DNA from: Sipunculus nudus
Taxonomy: Eukaryota; Annelida; Sipuncula; Golfingiida; Sipunculidae
Assembly: GCA_026874595.1 (NCBI GenBank)
Contig: CM049319.1
Span: 6,189,601-6,253,600, forward strand
Direction: 5' to 3'
DNA: 64,000 bases
Positions within the stretch are counted from its first letter, which is position 1, and every line of letters starts with the position of its first letter. Made by a program: the position numbers and the translations under genes. This document shows, piece after piece, positions 13,139 through 23,399 of this stretch. The notes under the pieces are model-generated. The model made no database searches. It was given only the letters and a program-made list of their open reading frames with translations, and had not been told where the DNA came from.

Positions 13139-13141
<3 letters not shown>
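11830..13141. other. Non-coding stretch with DR4 motif and ATCGAT palindrome
   Basis: Besides the DR4 element at 12121-12142 there is ATCGATATCGAT near 12250. Frames of 117 and 122 codons (12309-12662, 12750-13118) are AT-rich and show no domain or codon pattern like the gene at 46 kb. Confidence 0.4.
12121..12142 (+). promoter_or_regulatory. Nuclear-receptor half-site cluster: perfect DR4 with an abutting third half-site
   Basis: AGGTGA (12121-12126) directly abuts AGGTCA (12127-12132), which is followed by a 4-base spacer GAAA and a second AGGTCA (12137-12142). AGGTCA direct repeats with 4-base spacing are the known binding geometry of RXR heterodimers with TR/LXR-type receptors. AGGTGAAGGTCA recurs at 7868-7879, AGGTTAAGGTCA at 6924-6935 and TCAAGGTCG near 34453. 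Function is inferred from motif match only. Confidence 0.35.

Positions 13142-13186
<45 letters not shown>
13142..13186. repeat. (AT)n microsatellite
   Basis: An uninterrupted 45-base array. Tyr-Ile frames on both strands derive from it. Confidence 0.95.
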
Positions 13187-13188
<2 letters not shown>

Positions 13189-13489
13189 AAGCCGAAGATA
13201 TTTAAAATTGTTAATACCCCATCTGTTAAAGGCATTTATTCTGTGCATATACCAAGGGGTGATGTTTACATTGAACATTCCCCGTTGTAAAAAAAGGGAA
13301 GGGTTTATCTACCCCCACCCCCTCCCCTTCCCATGGCCGCTCCATGGCATCAGAGAGGTTGGCTGATGCAAATTGAAAATATATAGTTATATCTAGATAT
13401 ATAGAAACATGTATATAAATATATAGATGAGTTTATAGTTTAGGCAGAAGTACTAATTGAAGATGTAATAAGATCCAGGATTTAGGATA

Positions 13490-13640
13490 AGGTGGGGTCC
13501 AACCCAGGAAGACTAATAAAAAAAAACGAAAAAAAAAGGTCCCCGGGCTTGAAAGAGGTTGGGGGTTCCAGACCATTTTTAAAAAAAAAAGGTTATGACG
13601 GCTGGCAAAGGGGGGGGGGGGGGTTCCGGACTGCCTGCCC
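13490..13640. repeat. Low-complexity A-rich and G-rich block
   Basis: Contains A runs and a 14-base G run (13610-13623) ending GGTTCCGGAC. Composition resembles the G/C-run segments in the transposon end at 52.9 kb, but no terminal repeat can be defined. Confidence 0.5.
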
Positions 13641-13739
13641 ATCCCCCTCCCTGATTCCGCTTCGTGATTTGATGACCAGTCGGTCAGTCCGTCCGCCAAT
13701 CACTGGTATGGATTCCTTGTGCTTTTGCTAAAGATTTAA

Positions 13740-14170
13740 ACTGCTTAAGTTAGTCAAGTTTTACATACATAAAGTCACTATATATACTTGAGATTTTATC
13801 ATTAAGAAATCATTCTTGAGAGCATCAATTCAACTGAGCGTTTTAAAGGTCATCTGGCCTGCCTTTTATAGTTTGTCAGACCGTCTCTCTGTCGCAGGTG
13901 TGAGCTAATATTAACTGTCCTCTGACGTCATCCAGGAGATCAACGGCCTTTCACCACAAGTCACTGCCCAGAGCTATATGTATCCATCGTCGTGTCCTCG
14001 CCAATTATGACATAAGGTGTCCTTCGGGTCTTAATGTCTGTTCATGATGGATTTGCTTGGGCTTGCACCCGGAGACATATGTCTGCTGATATATATTTAA
14101 ATATAGATTAATTAACCTAATCGTTTAATGTACATATATAGTAATAGTCCTAGAATAATATATAAAGATC
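13740..14170. other. Non-coding stretch, nothing recognised
   Basis: Mixed composition with no repeat or frame worth noting. Confidence 0.45.
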
Positions 14171-14236
14171 ATATATATATATAATATATATATAAGGTGT
14201 ACTCCTTTAGTATATATAAGGTGTACCTTTTGCATA

Positions 14237-14304
<68 letters not shown>
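14171..14304. repeat. AT arrays with a small duplicated flank
   Basis: A short AT array (14171-14193) and a long one (14239-14304) flank two copies of ATATAAGGTGTAC. Confidence 0.85.
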
Positions 14305-14307
<3 letters not shown>

Positions 14308-14309
14308 TT

Positions 14310-14923
14310 TCTTGAGAATTCTTCAGGCCATAATGTTCAGCAATATATATAGGATTCTGCAAGGGCATGTATACCAAACTCTCCTGATAAAGAAAGAATG
14401 AATAACCAAATTTTAGATAAAATGTCTTTATATTATAATGTTTATTATATACTAATGAATGATGGCTGTTGGTAAAGGTTTGTATGATTCATCAGAAGTG
14501 TCTGCGAGGATATGCGTGTTCAGGAACAACCCTTCATGTCTAGTGATGTCTTAATAAACCATTTGTGGTCAGTTAGCTACCAACATGTTTCTTCTAGAAT
14601 CCTCCACACGTTTGCGGTTTGACTACGTCGATAAACGTAGTTTGCTCTCCACCTTGAGGGGATTCCCCCACTCCCAAATCACGAGGCAATGAATTGAGGC
14701 GTCGCCCACGGGGGAGTACACGGACTTTAACCCGTCCCGTGCGAAGTACCGCTAATAGGAAGTGAACATGTGCAGATTTCGTCATGCTATAGGTCAAAGA
14801 TCCCGCGTAACCCTTTACTGTATCTTAGAGCTCCCAGATACCTTGTTTGCATTTTATTTGCATGATATTGAAATGGACCTCATTTGTTAACCCCGAAAGG
14901 TATATCTAAGATTCATTCTGTGT
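14310..14923. other. Non-coding stretch before the 57/58-bp satellite
   Basis: A 67-codon minus-strand frame (14594-14797) has no recognisable domain. Confidence 0.45.
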
Positions 14924-16790
14924 ACTGGGTCTCGCCTGTCCCATCTGTTCTAGGGCAGTTTCTCCCTGCTATATATACCTTTGTACAGGCCTCGTCTGTC
15001 CCATCAGTTCTATGCCAGTAGCACTTTCCTATTTGCCTTTGTACAAGTCTCGTCTGACCCGTCTATTCTATGCCAGTTTCCCTATCCTGTATACCTTTGT
15101 GTAAGTCTCGCCGGTTTTATTCTTGTAAAAATCTCGTCTGTCCATCTGTCCTATGCCAGTTGAAGTACAAGTCTCATCTGTCCATCTATTCTATGACAGT
15201 TGCTCTCTCCTATATGCCTTGGTACAAGTCTCGTCTGTCCATCTGTTCTATGCCAGTTTCTTCCTCCTATCTGCCTTTTATACAAGTCTCGTCTGTCCAT
15301 CTGTTCTATTAGTTGCTCTTTCCTATATGCCTTGGTACAAGTCTCGACTGTCCATCTGTTCTACGCCAGTTTCTTCCTCCTATCTGCCTTTTATACAAAT
15401 CTCGTCTGTCCATCTTTTCTATAACAGTTGCTCTCTTCTATATGCCTTGGTACAAGTCTCGTCTGTCCATCTGTTCTATGCCAGTTTCTTCCTCCTATCT
15501 GCCTTTTATACAAGTCTCGTCTGTCCATCTGTTCTATTACAGTTGCTCTCTCCTATATGCCTTGGTACAAGTCTCGTCTGTCCATCTGTTCTATGGCAGT
15601 TTCTTCCTCCTATCTGCCTTTTATACAAGTCTCGTCTGTCCATCTATTCTATGACAGTTACTCTCTCCTATATGCCTTGGTACAAGTCTCGTCTGTCCAT
15701 CTGTTCTATGCCAGTTTCTTCCTCCAATCTGCCTTTTATACAAGTCTCGTCTGTCCATCTTTTCTATAACAGTTGCTCTCTTCTATATGCCTTGGTACAA
15801 GTCTCGTCTGTCCATCTGTTCTATGCCAGTTTCTTCCTCCTATCTGCCTTTTATACAAGTCTCGTCTGTCCATCTGTTCTATTACAGTTGCTCTCTCCTA
15901 TATGCCTTGGTACAAGTCTCGTCTGTCCATCTGTTCTATGCCAGTTTCTTCCTCCTATCTGCCTTTTATACAAGTCTCGTCTGTCCATCTATTCTATGAC
16001 AGTTACTCTCTCCTATATGCCTTGGTACAAGTCTCGTCTGTCCATCTGTTCTATGCCAGTTTCTTCCTCCAATCTGCCTTTTATACAAGTCTCGTCTGTC
16101 CATCTTTTCTATAACAGTTGCTCTCTTCTATATGCCTTGGTACAAGTCTCGTCTGTCCATCTGTTATATGCCAGTTTCTTCCTCCTATCTGCCTTTTATA
16201 CAATTCTCATCTGTCCATCTGTTCTATGACAGTTGCTCTCTCCTATATGCCTTGGTACAAGTACAAGTCTGGTCTGTCCCATCTGTTCTATGCCAATTGT
16301 TCTCTCTTATATGCCTTTGTATATAACTCCCGTCTGTCCCATCTGTTCTATTCTTGTAAAAGTCTCGTCTGTCCATCTGTTCTATGCCAGTTGCTTTCTC
16401 CTATATGCATTTGTACGTCTCGTTTGTCCCGTCTGTTCTATACCAGGTTCTTCCTCCTATATCCTTTTGTAAAAGTCTCGTCGGTCCATCTTTTCTGTTC
16501 CAGTTGCTTTTTCCTATGTGCTTTTGTACAAGTCTCGTTTGTCCCATCTGTCCTGTGCTAGTTTCTCCCTCCTATATGCCTTTTGTACAAGCACCGTCTG
16601 TCTCATCTGTTCTTTGCCAGTTTCTCTCTTTTACATGCCTTAGTGCAAGTCTCGTCTGTCCCATCTGTTCTGTGCCAGTTTCTCCTTCCTATATGTCTTG
16701 TATAAGCCTCGTCTCTCCTATCTGTTCTATACCAGTTTCTCCTTCCTATATGCCTTTGTATAAGCCAAGTCTGTCATATCTGTTCTGTGA
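14924..16790. repeat. 57/58-bp satellite with 115-bp dimers and a 345-bp higher-order repeat
   Basis: The monomer ends with the shared core ACAAGTCTCGTCTGTCCATC. Two monomer types, 57 bases (CAGTTGCTCTCTCCTATATG start) and 58 bases (CAGTTTCTTCCTCCTATCTG start), alternate as a 115-bp dimer. Three dimers form a 345-bp higher-order unit: the marker CATCTTTTCTATAACAG recurs at 15411, 15756 and 16101, exactly 345 apart, and the two full units differ at almost no position. The edges (14924-15160 and 16265-16790) are older, diverged monomers, many with CCCATCTG. Forward frames, including one of 358 codons (15153-16229), are open in all three phases because the unit lacks stops and 115 is not a multiple of 3. 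They are not supported as genes. Confidence 0.95.
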
Positions 16791-16799
16791 TGGATGTCC

Positions 16800-18360
16800 G
16801 CCTCCCTCTTTGTAACAAACCTTTCTCAAATAATATGTTTTAGCTCAGACCTTCACCTTTTAAGCGGAATCATATTTATTGTTCTTCCTGAAGGGAGGAC
16901 TTACAAGGGTAATGTTTTTTTGATTGGCCAGGGTCTCCATGGTCTCAGTAAAAATGCATGAAGGACACACTAGTGTGCGCCTTTTGGTAAGTGCAGCAGT
17001 GCTGCTAAGTCCCAAGGGAACGACTTTGATGTTATTAACATTCTGCCAGTCAAGTGACTTTTTAAATAATAGATCCTAATTGGTTAGAAAGTATGAGAGG
17101 TAAAAGGGCATACCCACCCTTATTCTTCAGCGTTTTTTGTTGCTGGAATGTAGCGGGATAGGGTTAATAACGTAAAAAGACAACGTTTACGACATCAAAA
17201 GATATATCAAGTAACAAAAATATAAAATGTCATAAAACACTTAGCGCCGTAAATATCAGGTCAGATGGAGTACTTAATACTTTTAATTTTTGTCAGCTCT
17301 TACTTTGTTTTCTTTATAACCGCGTTTCCATGGGAACCACGATGCTTAAATGAAGATGAAAGACGACTATTGATGCTTAGCTGATTGATCGGTTATCTTA
17401 AGGAGAACCCGGAGAGAGGGTTTACCTGCCGAGCGGTCCAGCGAACGGGCTGTCGTTGAGGCGGATAATCACAGCCTTAAATACACATATATGTGGAGAT
17501 AGAGGAGAGAAAAACGCATTGGGAGCGTCAATACTTGAACCAATTTGGTGCCATACTGGGTCAGGAACCTGCGGGAAACACGCTGCATCAAAGGCGCCAA
17601 CCCTGGAAGGAAAGCAGATAGAGCCATTCAGAACTAACGTGGCGTCACCACGGGACTAATCAGACCTCGCGCGACCAAAAGCATGCTCGCTCCCAGACTT
17701 GTCAACAATACTTGAGCTCCCCATTTGTGGCCATTTTGTTTGGGTATTATTTAGTAGAAGTGTGTGTGCAATGAGGGAGGTGTACCCCACTGAACCACCC
17801 CACCTTTTCTCAAGGCGATTTCGGGTCTGTGGGGGTTGGTGTTTGTGCTTCGCTTTGAGGTTTAGAAGGGTCCCTCCTCAACAACAACCAACCCCTGAAA
17901 ATCAGCACCGGTATACTACCCCAAGATCCACAAGCAAACGGCATGTCTTAAAGAAACTGAGTAAACAGGACGGACTTAGCTTCGCGAGCTCCACCCTGTT
18001 TTTAGATATCCCCTGCTGATACGAACAGATGGAACTTTTGCTAAATGTGAAACAATGTCGGCCTTTTGGATTAAACTCAAGGGTACAGGTATCCACCTCG
18101 GCGGCGTTTTATCCGCTACATCCTCTGGATACCCACATAAAATACGTTTTTAGTGTTCAAAAAATAAATTTCCAGTCTGTCCCTATGTATTCAATTTTGA
18201 TTTAAGTCTATCAGGTGAAATGTTATTCGCTTTAATGCACCCAAACTATGTACTTATCTTTAAGTCCGTTTGAGTAATGTACCAGTTTCTACAAAGTTAC
18301 AGAAAATGTTCTTTCTTATACATAACGCAGCCCAGATGGGTGTATGAACCATGGTTGGCC
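16800..18360. other. Non-coding stretch with GC-richer part at 17400-18010
   Basis: Frames of 67 and 106 codons (17456-17659, 17699-18019) lie in a moderately GC-rich block but show no domain. No splice-supported gene model is visible. Confidence 0.4.
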
Positions 18361-18366
18361 CATCAG

Positions 18367-18640
18367 TAGAACTAAAGTTCCTACCAGTAGGATCGCAGTT
18401 TCTTCAGGTAGGAACTGTGATTGGAGTCTCTATCATGCTGTATAGTATCAGTAGAATTGAAGTTCCTACCAGTAGAATCAGAGTTCCTACTGGTAGATAC
18501 CATGATCGAAATCTCTACCAGTAGGATCGGAGTTTCTACCTGTAGAAACTCTGATCATGTTTCTACCAGCAGAGACTCCAATCGTAGTTTCTACTGGTAA
18601 AAACTCCAATTCTACCAGATCGCAATCTCTACCTTGACAT
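18367..18640. repeat. Cluster of palindromic CTACCAGTAG / GTTTCTAC motifs
   Basis: About ten short direct and inverted copies of a motif built from TTCCTACCAGTAG and GATCGGAGTTTCTAC alternate at roughly 30-base spacing, so neighbouring copies can pair as hairpins. A (TG)n then AT array follows directly. Confidence 0.65.
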
Positions 18641-18655
18641 ATGTGTGTGTGTGTG

Positions 18656-18698
<43 letters not shown>
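18641..18698. repeat. (TG)n and (AT)n microsatellite
   Basis: (TG)8 at 18641-18656 grading into a 40-base AT array. Confidence 0.92.
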
Positions 18699-18699
<1 letters not shown>

Positions 18700-19934
18700 A
18701 CTTGAAAAATAGATAAAGTGCCATAAAACGCCATATGAAATACTCATCCCTGTTAATAGCAATTTGTCTATTCATGCAGCGTAACTGAAGAATAGTAATG
18801 AATTTCTTAAGCAGAAATGATTATGTTACCAATAATTATAAAGATTAATTATCATTGATGTTGAAAATATCGATTATATTTAGCTAATTTTCGTTAAAAT
18901 ATGCGCAAATTAGTAAAGTTTTGTCAGAAAAGATCAGCGGGAAGCACGGCCATTAGTATACCGTAAGTGAACCAAACTGCCTATTTTACCGTCTAAATGC
19001 GCACAACGCAGTTTGAAAGCCGAAACAGAAGAATTATATATGAGCGCTCGTGCGGTTGCCCGGGTTACCAAAATTCTGGGTATGTTTTGTGCCGGGTCCT
19101 TTGTGTTAAGACCAAGTCATTCCATGCCTTTTTCGTCCAATTAGTGTTTGATTACACCTGCGGGTCCAGCCTTTGGTGGGCGCTGTCTGCCATATAAACA
19201 CACTAAAAATTGGCAAATTCGCGGACTTTATGGAGCCCTTTGCTACAAGCGTTTCCTGACAGTGCACTACGAAAAAAGCAGAAGTCAAGGGTTTCGATAC
19301 TTAGCTTAAGAGGCTTTTACTGCATGAGGTTAATCAGTTGTATGTACCTGAATAAGATATCGCACGTGGATGCCATGTGCGCTTATCTAACTTAAAGCAT
19401 ACGTTTTCTGATTTCTTTTATATAATATTTCACAGGTATACATATATATAGCAGTAACAAATATATCAACATAACATGAAGTTTGCAGAGTACATAAGGC
19501 AGGTCGTATAACGTTGTAATGACGGTATTACATACACAACGGTCAGGAGGGGGTGTGGTTTGTTTTGTGTCAGTCTATACACACACTCGGATATAGTATA
19601 ATGGCCGGTTGTGGCTTACCCCTGTTAGTGGCTACTATGCAGAAAGTCCCAATGGAGTAGCAATTGAAGTCATCGCCTTAAGTACAAAGTCATCGTTCAC
19701 ACTTTGTTTGAAATATTTACACTAACATGATCATTTGGGATTCGGCCCGGCTTAACAGCAGATGTTAACAATATAATGTTAAAAATAGTTATTTTCAGCT
19801 CCAAGGGTCTCCAGTTGGCCATGGATCCTTCATTCAAATAGTACCAAAACAGGTTTAAGAAAGCACCCCCATGCTTCTGTACATATTTAAATACACACAC
19901 TCACACCAATATATACATACACTTACACACACAA

Positions 19935-19978
<44 letters not shown>

Positions 19979-20788
19979 TTATTTGTTCAGTTAGTTCCCA
20001 TCCTGCCAGGTGATATTGAAAATGGTGGTCTCGTTAATGTTTGATAATACAAAGACATAATTGCTTCAGGTCCGTGTTGTGCCTTGGGTATTTACGGTTT
20101 GTCAGGTTATCTGCATTAGTTTGTGTATTGAAGAATATGAGGCCAGCCAAATAATAAAAGCCATTTTACGGCAAGCGAACGAGCACTTTACGGCATTATG
20201 AACTGTAAAAGCTGGTCTGAGTATTATAGGGGTATAATTTGTCCTGGGAAGATATGTTTTAATTACTATCCATGATGGCGATCAGTGCATCCATAACAGT
20301 CTGTATATTAAAATCATAAAAAAAAGACCATGCAGCGTAGTCCGGGGTTCCAACAACAATCATGTCCCTTTTATAAACAAATCTTACGAATTCTTTGGAG
20401 TTCCGTGCATCGTCGCACAGAAAGGCCATAAAAAGTAATATGTCGTGAAGAAGCCTCTTTTGTGGCCTTTAATGGGATTTGACCCAGAAAACCAACACAA
20501 ATTACTATTGTAATTCCAAAGGGGAATTCTGGCAAACAAGCTCTGAAGTGACTCGCTTGAAGGGTCCAATACTAACTAGAAACTTGTATGGCTATCCATC
20601 AATAAGACACCGGTGGAGTCTTTTCAAACGAGAATACGCTTTAGGAATGTGTATGCATGGACGAATGGGGGTTAGTTTTGATATATAAGGACATTTATTT
20701 TACGTTTCATTTCAATTAATATCAAGAACCCTTGGTCGCTTCGAAAAATGTTAATGAACGGCTTGCTCAGCGACAAGAAACATATTTA

Positions 20789-20791
<3 letters not shown>
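18700..20791. other. Non-coding stretch with one AT array
   Basis: An AT array at 19937-19975 is the only clear feature. Short frames on both strands are unconvincing. Confidence 0.45.

Positions 20792-20840
<49 letters not shown>
20792..20840. repeat. (AT)n microsatellite
   Basis: An uninterrupted 49-base array. Confidence 0.95.
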
Positions 20841-20841
<1 letters not shown>

Positions 20842-21086
20842 TGTAACAATAATGCGTCACAAAGCGCCACACAGCTCACGCACTAATTGACAACCAAACA
20901 TTTGGCTTATCTATACAGAGTAGCAATGCATTCACTGAATTTCACCATGAGATTTCCATCCATTAGCATTTGTTTAGCTGTAATATATATTTTAGAGAAA
21001 TAGTTATGTTTTCCTGAAACTGACACTTTTCGTTAGCTGTGCATGGCCCTGAAAAATAGGTCAAGGTGGCTGACACTGTGTAAGTG

Positions 21087-21190
21087 GAATGGGTAACGTA
21101 AAAGTAGGATGGTCATAATAGACAGATGGTCTTATTCGGTAGGTGGTCTTTTAGACAAGTTTCACTGTAATTGTAAAAACAACAACGGTA
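21087..21190 (+). repeat. Dispersed repeat, GGTGGTCTTxTTAGACA family
   Basis: Tandem short units such as GATGGTCTTATTCGGTAGG and TGGTCTTTTAGACAAG end in TTTCACTGTAATTG. Related sequence lies in reverse orientation at 33055-33210 and more weakly at 59573-59650. Confidence 0.5.
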
Positions 21191-21199
21191 TCATCATTA

Positions 21200-22815
21200 T
21201 TATGTGCAGTTAAAACTAAACGTGATTCCTTGGTCGTTTATATCATGCAGGTATTTTCTTTTTTTTTTAATCAGAAACTGGTTAAATTTATAAAAGATAC
21301 ATTTTTTCCAGATAACATCGGTACATGAATTAATTAAAAAACATCCTTATAGATTTAAAAACATGGGTTAAGCAAGTTTTCTGTTATCTCTTATTAACTA
21401 CAGAATACCTTATACGAGTCCTCTGAGGATTTCTTTGAAAAATCTGTTTTGGCCAATGATTTGGTTTGAGATTTGCCCAAAAACATTATAACATTATGAT
21501 GTTAATATGTACTATGAAATGTAATACACGCATTTTAATATTTCATATCAGCATCGTCAGGTAAGTTTAGTACATAAACGTTTCCGACAGCAATATAATG
21601 ATTTCAACAACCGAATCTATATTCTATTCAGAAGGCGATAATCGACACTTGAACTGAATCAGTAACCTCATGCAGTAACAGTTATGTACATGCGTGTTTA
21701 TGAATTATGTACCATGCATGTATTAACAGAATATATGCTAAACCCGGAGAATGTAGCGTATCACGTGATGTTATGGAAACCATCCCGTTGACACATGCGC
21801 AAAGCACATGTTAGAAACCATATGCGAGACTTCGCACCGAACTATCATCTCACTGAAGTCTGTTTATCTGTTTTATTTACACAATTGTATGGCGTGTTTG
21901 GAAGAATAACATTTTACAAACACTGGCTTCAGCGAATCGTTGGTTTTCGTGGAAGGGTGAATCCTAAAAATATAGACGCTTGGATTATAATATTTTCTCA
22001 GCTGCGATCTGTAAATATAGAGCAACAATTAAAAGCTTTGTTGGATAAATCTATATAAGAGCCCAGCCTGTATACGTAAGTATTTCAACGATAAATCACC
22101 GACGGGCCACGCTGGGTGACGGGTCCCTTGCACAATACATAAAAGTATGAATATATTCGTCTATATGTCATCTCTATGCAGTGGGCACCCAAACAGACCT
22201 GTATTTGTTGACAGTTCAGTTACCCAGCATTTATCGGTGGCAAGAGGGCAATTTTCTGCATGGCTACACTATTCACCGCCTCACTATGGATGTCGTCTGC
22301 TCAACTCCCGCCATTCAACGTCCGCAGCACCCCACGTGGGCAAGCATGTATTTTTCCGCTTGGGGAACTACACTGAAAAGTGGCCGTTTCACAAAGTTGA
22401 GATCAAAAGAATCCGCGAATATTCCAAAACCCGCCTCCCCGCAGGGGTCACTTACATACAGTGCACGTTTAAGGTTCTCCATAAGAACCTGTTGTCCTCG
22501 GAGTGTCAACCTTGCTTGATCATCATATCGGGACATATATCCCGTCCTTATATGATCAGTTCAAAAGGGACACGCGGAGTTTAACCTGCCACAGTCACAC
22601 GGGGACTGCCAATAATTACAGACCTCGCCTGTCAGTGGTGTTTCCAAACACCTCGTCCCTTTTTGTTTGATGCTGCATGGTGAACAAAACCGTTCAATAA
22701 TTCTTTAGTAACATACCGTCGTCATTTTGATCGTCGTCTCATGTAGGAGATTAAACGTGAAGATATTCAAAATGGCTACCCTGTATTGTGTGTATACGTA
22801 AGAGGGTGTATTTGC

Positions 22816-22818
<3 letters not shown>
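21200..22818. other. Non-coding stretch; GC-richer block at 22150-22630
   Basis: Overlapping frames of 145 and 112 codons (22147-22584, 22181-22519) occupy a GC-richer block, but neither shows a domain and both cannot be genuine. A CCAATAATTACA block near 22605 resembles one near 6910. A donor-like CAG/GTAAGT at 21560 has no promoter context. Confidence 0.35.

Positions 22819-22866
<48 letters not shown>
22819..22866. repeat. (GA)n microsatellite
   Basis: A perfect 48-base GA array. Confidence 0.95.
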
Positions 22867-22869
<3 letters not shown>

Positions 22870-23289
22870 TTTCAGCGATGATAAAATATTGAAACAGAAG
22901 AAAGACAAATCACTGCATTACAGCGGAAGTTAAATACCTTTAATATATACAGATACAACCCCCCACCCGACCCCCCACCCCCCATGCATGTATATACGGC
23001 TACAGAATGTGTATGGATTATGATACAAACAGACAAGAAGGATCTTATAATTCTAACTCATACTTATCTCATGAATTTATGCAGTGTCTCTGCATTTGGT
23101 AAAGGCCAATGAATGCATGGGGTTAAGATACCCAGGTCATATAATGTGAGCCGATATTAGTATAAGCGGTCTACATATTTAATACGTCTAAATATTCAAT
23201 ACTTTCTTTGTATAAAAAAGAGGTGCATTACTTAGAAGAGTGTGAAATTTAAGAGTAGTTATAGAATTTTCGAATTAACCCCTATATAT

Positions 23290-23360
23290 ACCTCAGATGG
23301 GATTCGAATCGGGGTTTTATCCCTATTTGTAGGCCCCTTATAGGAACTATACCGATCATA
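23290..23360 (-). mobile_element. tRNA-derived SINE fragment
   Basis: Reading the minus strand, CGATTCGAATCCC (B box, + strand 23299-23310 as complement) follows an A-box-like TATAGTTCCTATAAGG 30-odd bases earlier. The length and spacing fit a tRNA-related SINE head. Confidence 0.4.
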
Positions 23361-23399
23361 CACACACACACACACCCACACATTTCAAAGCATTACGAT

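Noticed and set aside
15153-16229. 358-codon + strand frame as a membrane-protein gene
   Set aside because: It is a direct read-through of the 115-bp satellite, and equally open frames occur in the other two phases. The hydrophobic look comes from the T/C-rich unit.
21555-21566. CAG/GTAAGT donor at 21560 as evidence of an exon
   Set aside because: Upstream sequence is AT-rich without promoter motifs or a plausible frame. Such donors also occur by chance near 22075 and 60570.
22147-22584. 145- and 112-codon overlapping frames as a gene
   Set aside because: Two overlapping phases are both open, no domain is visible, and flanking splice or promoter signals are lacking.
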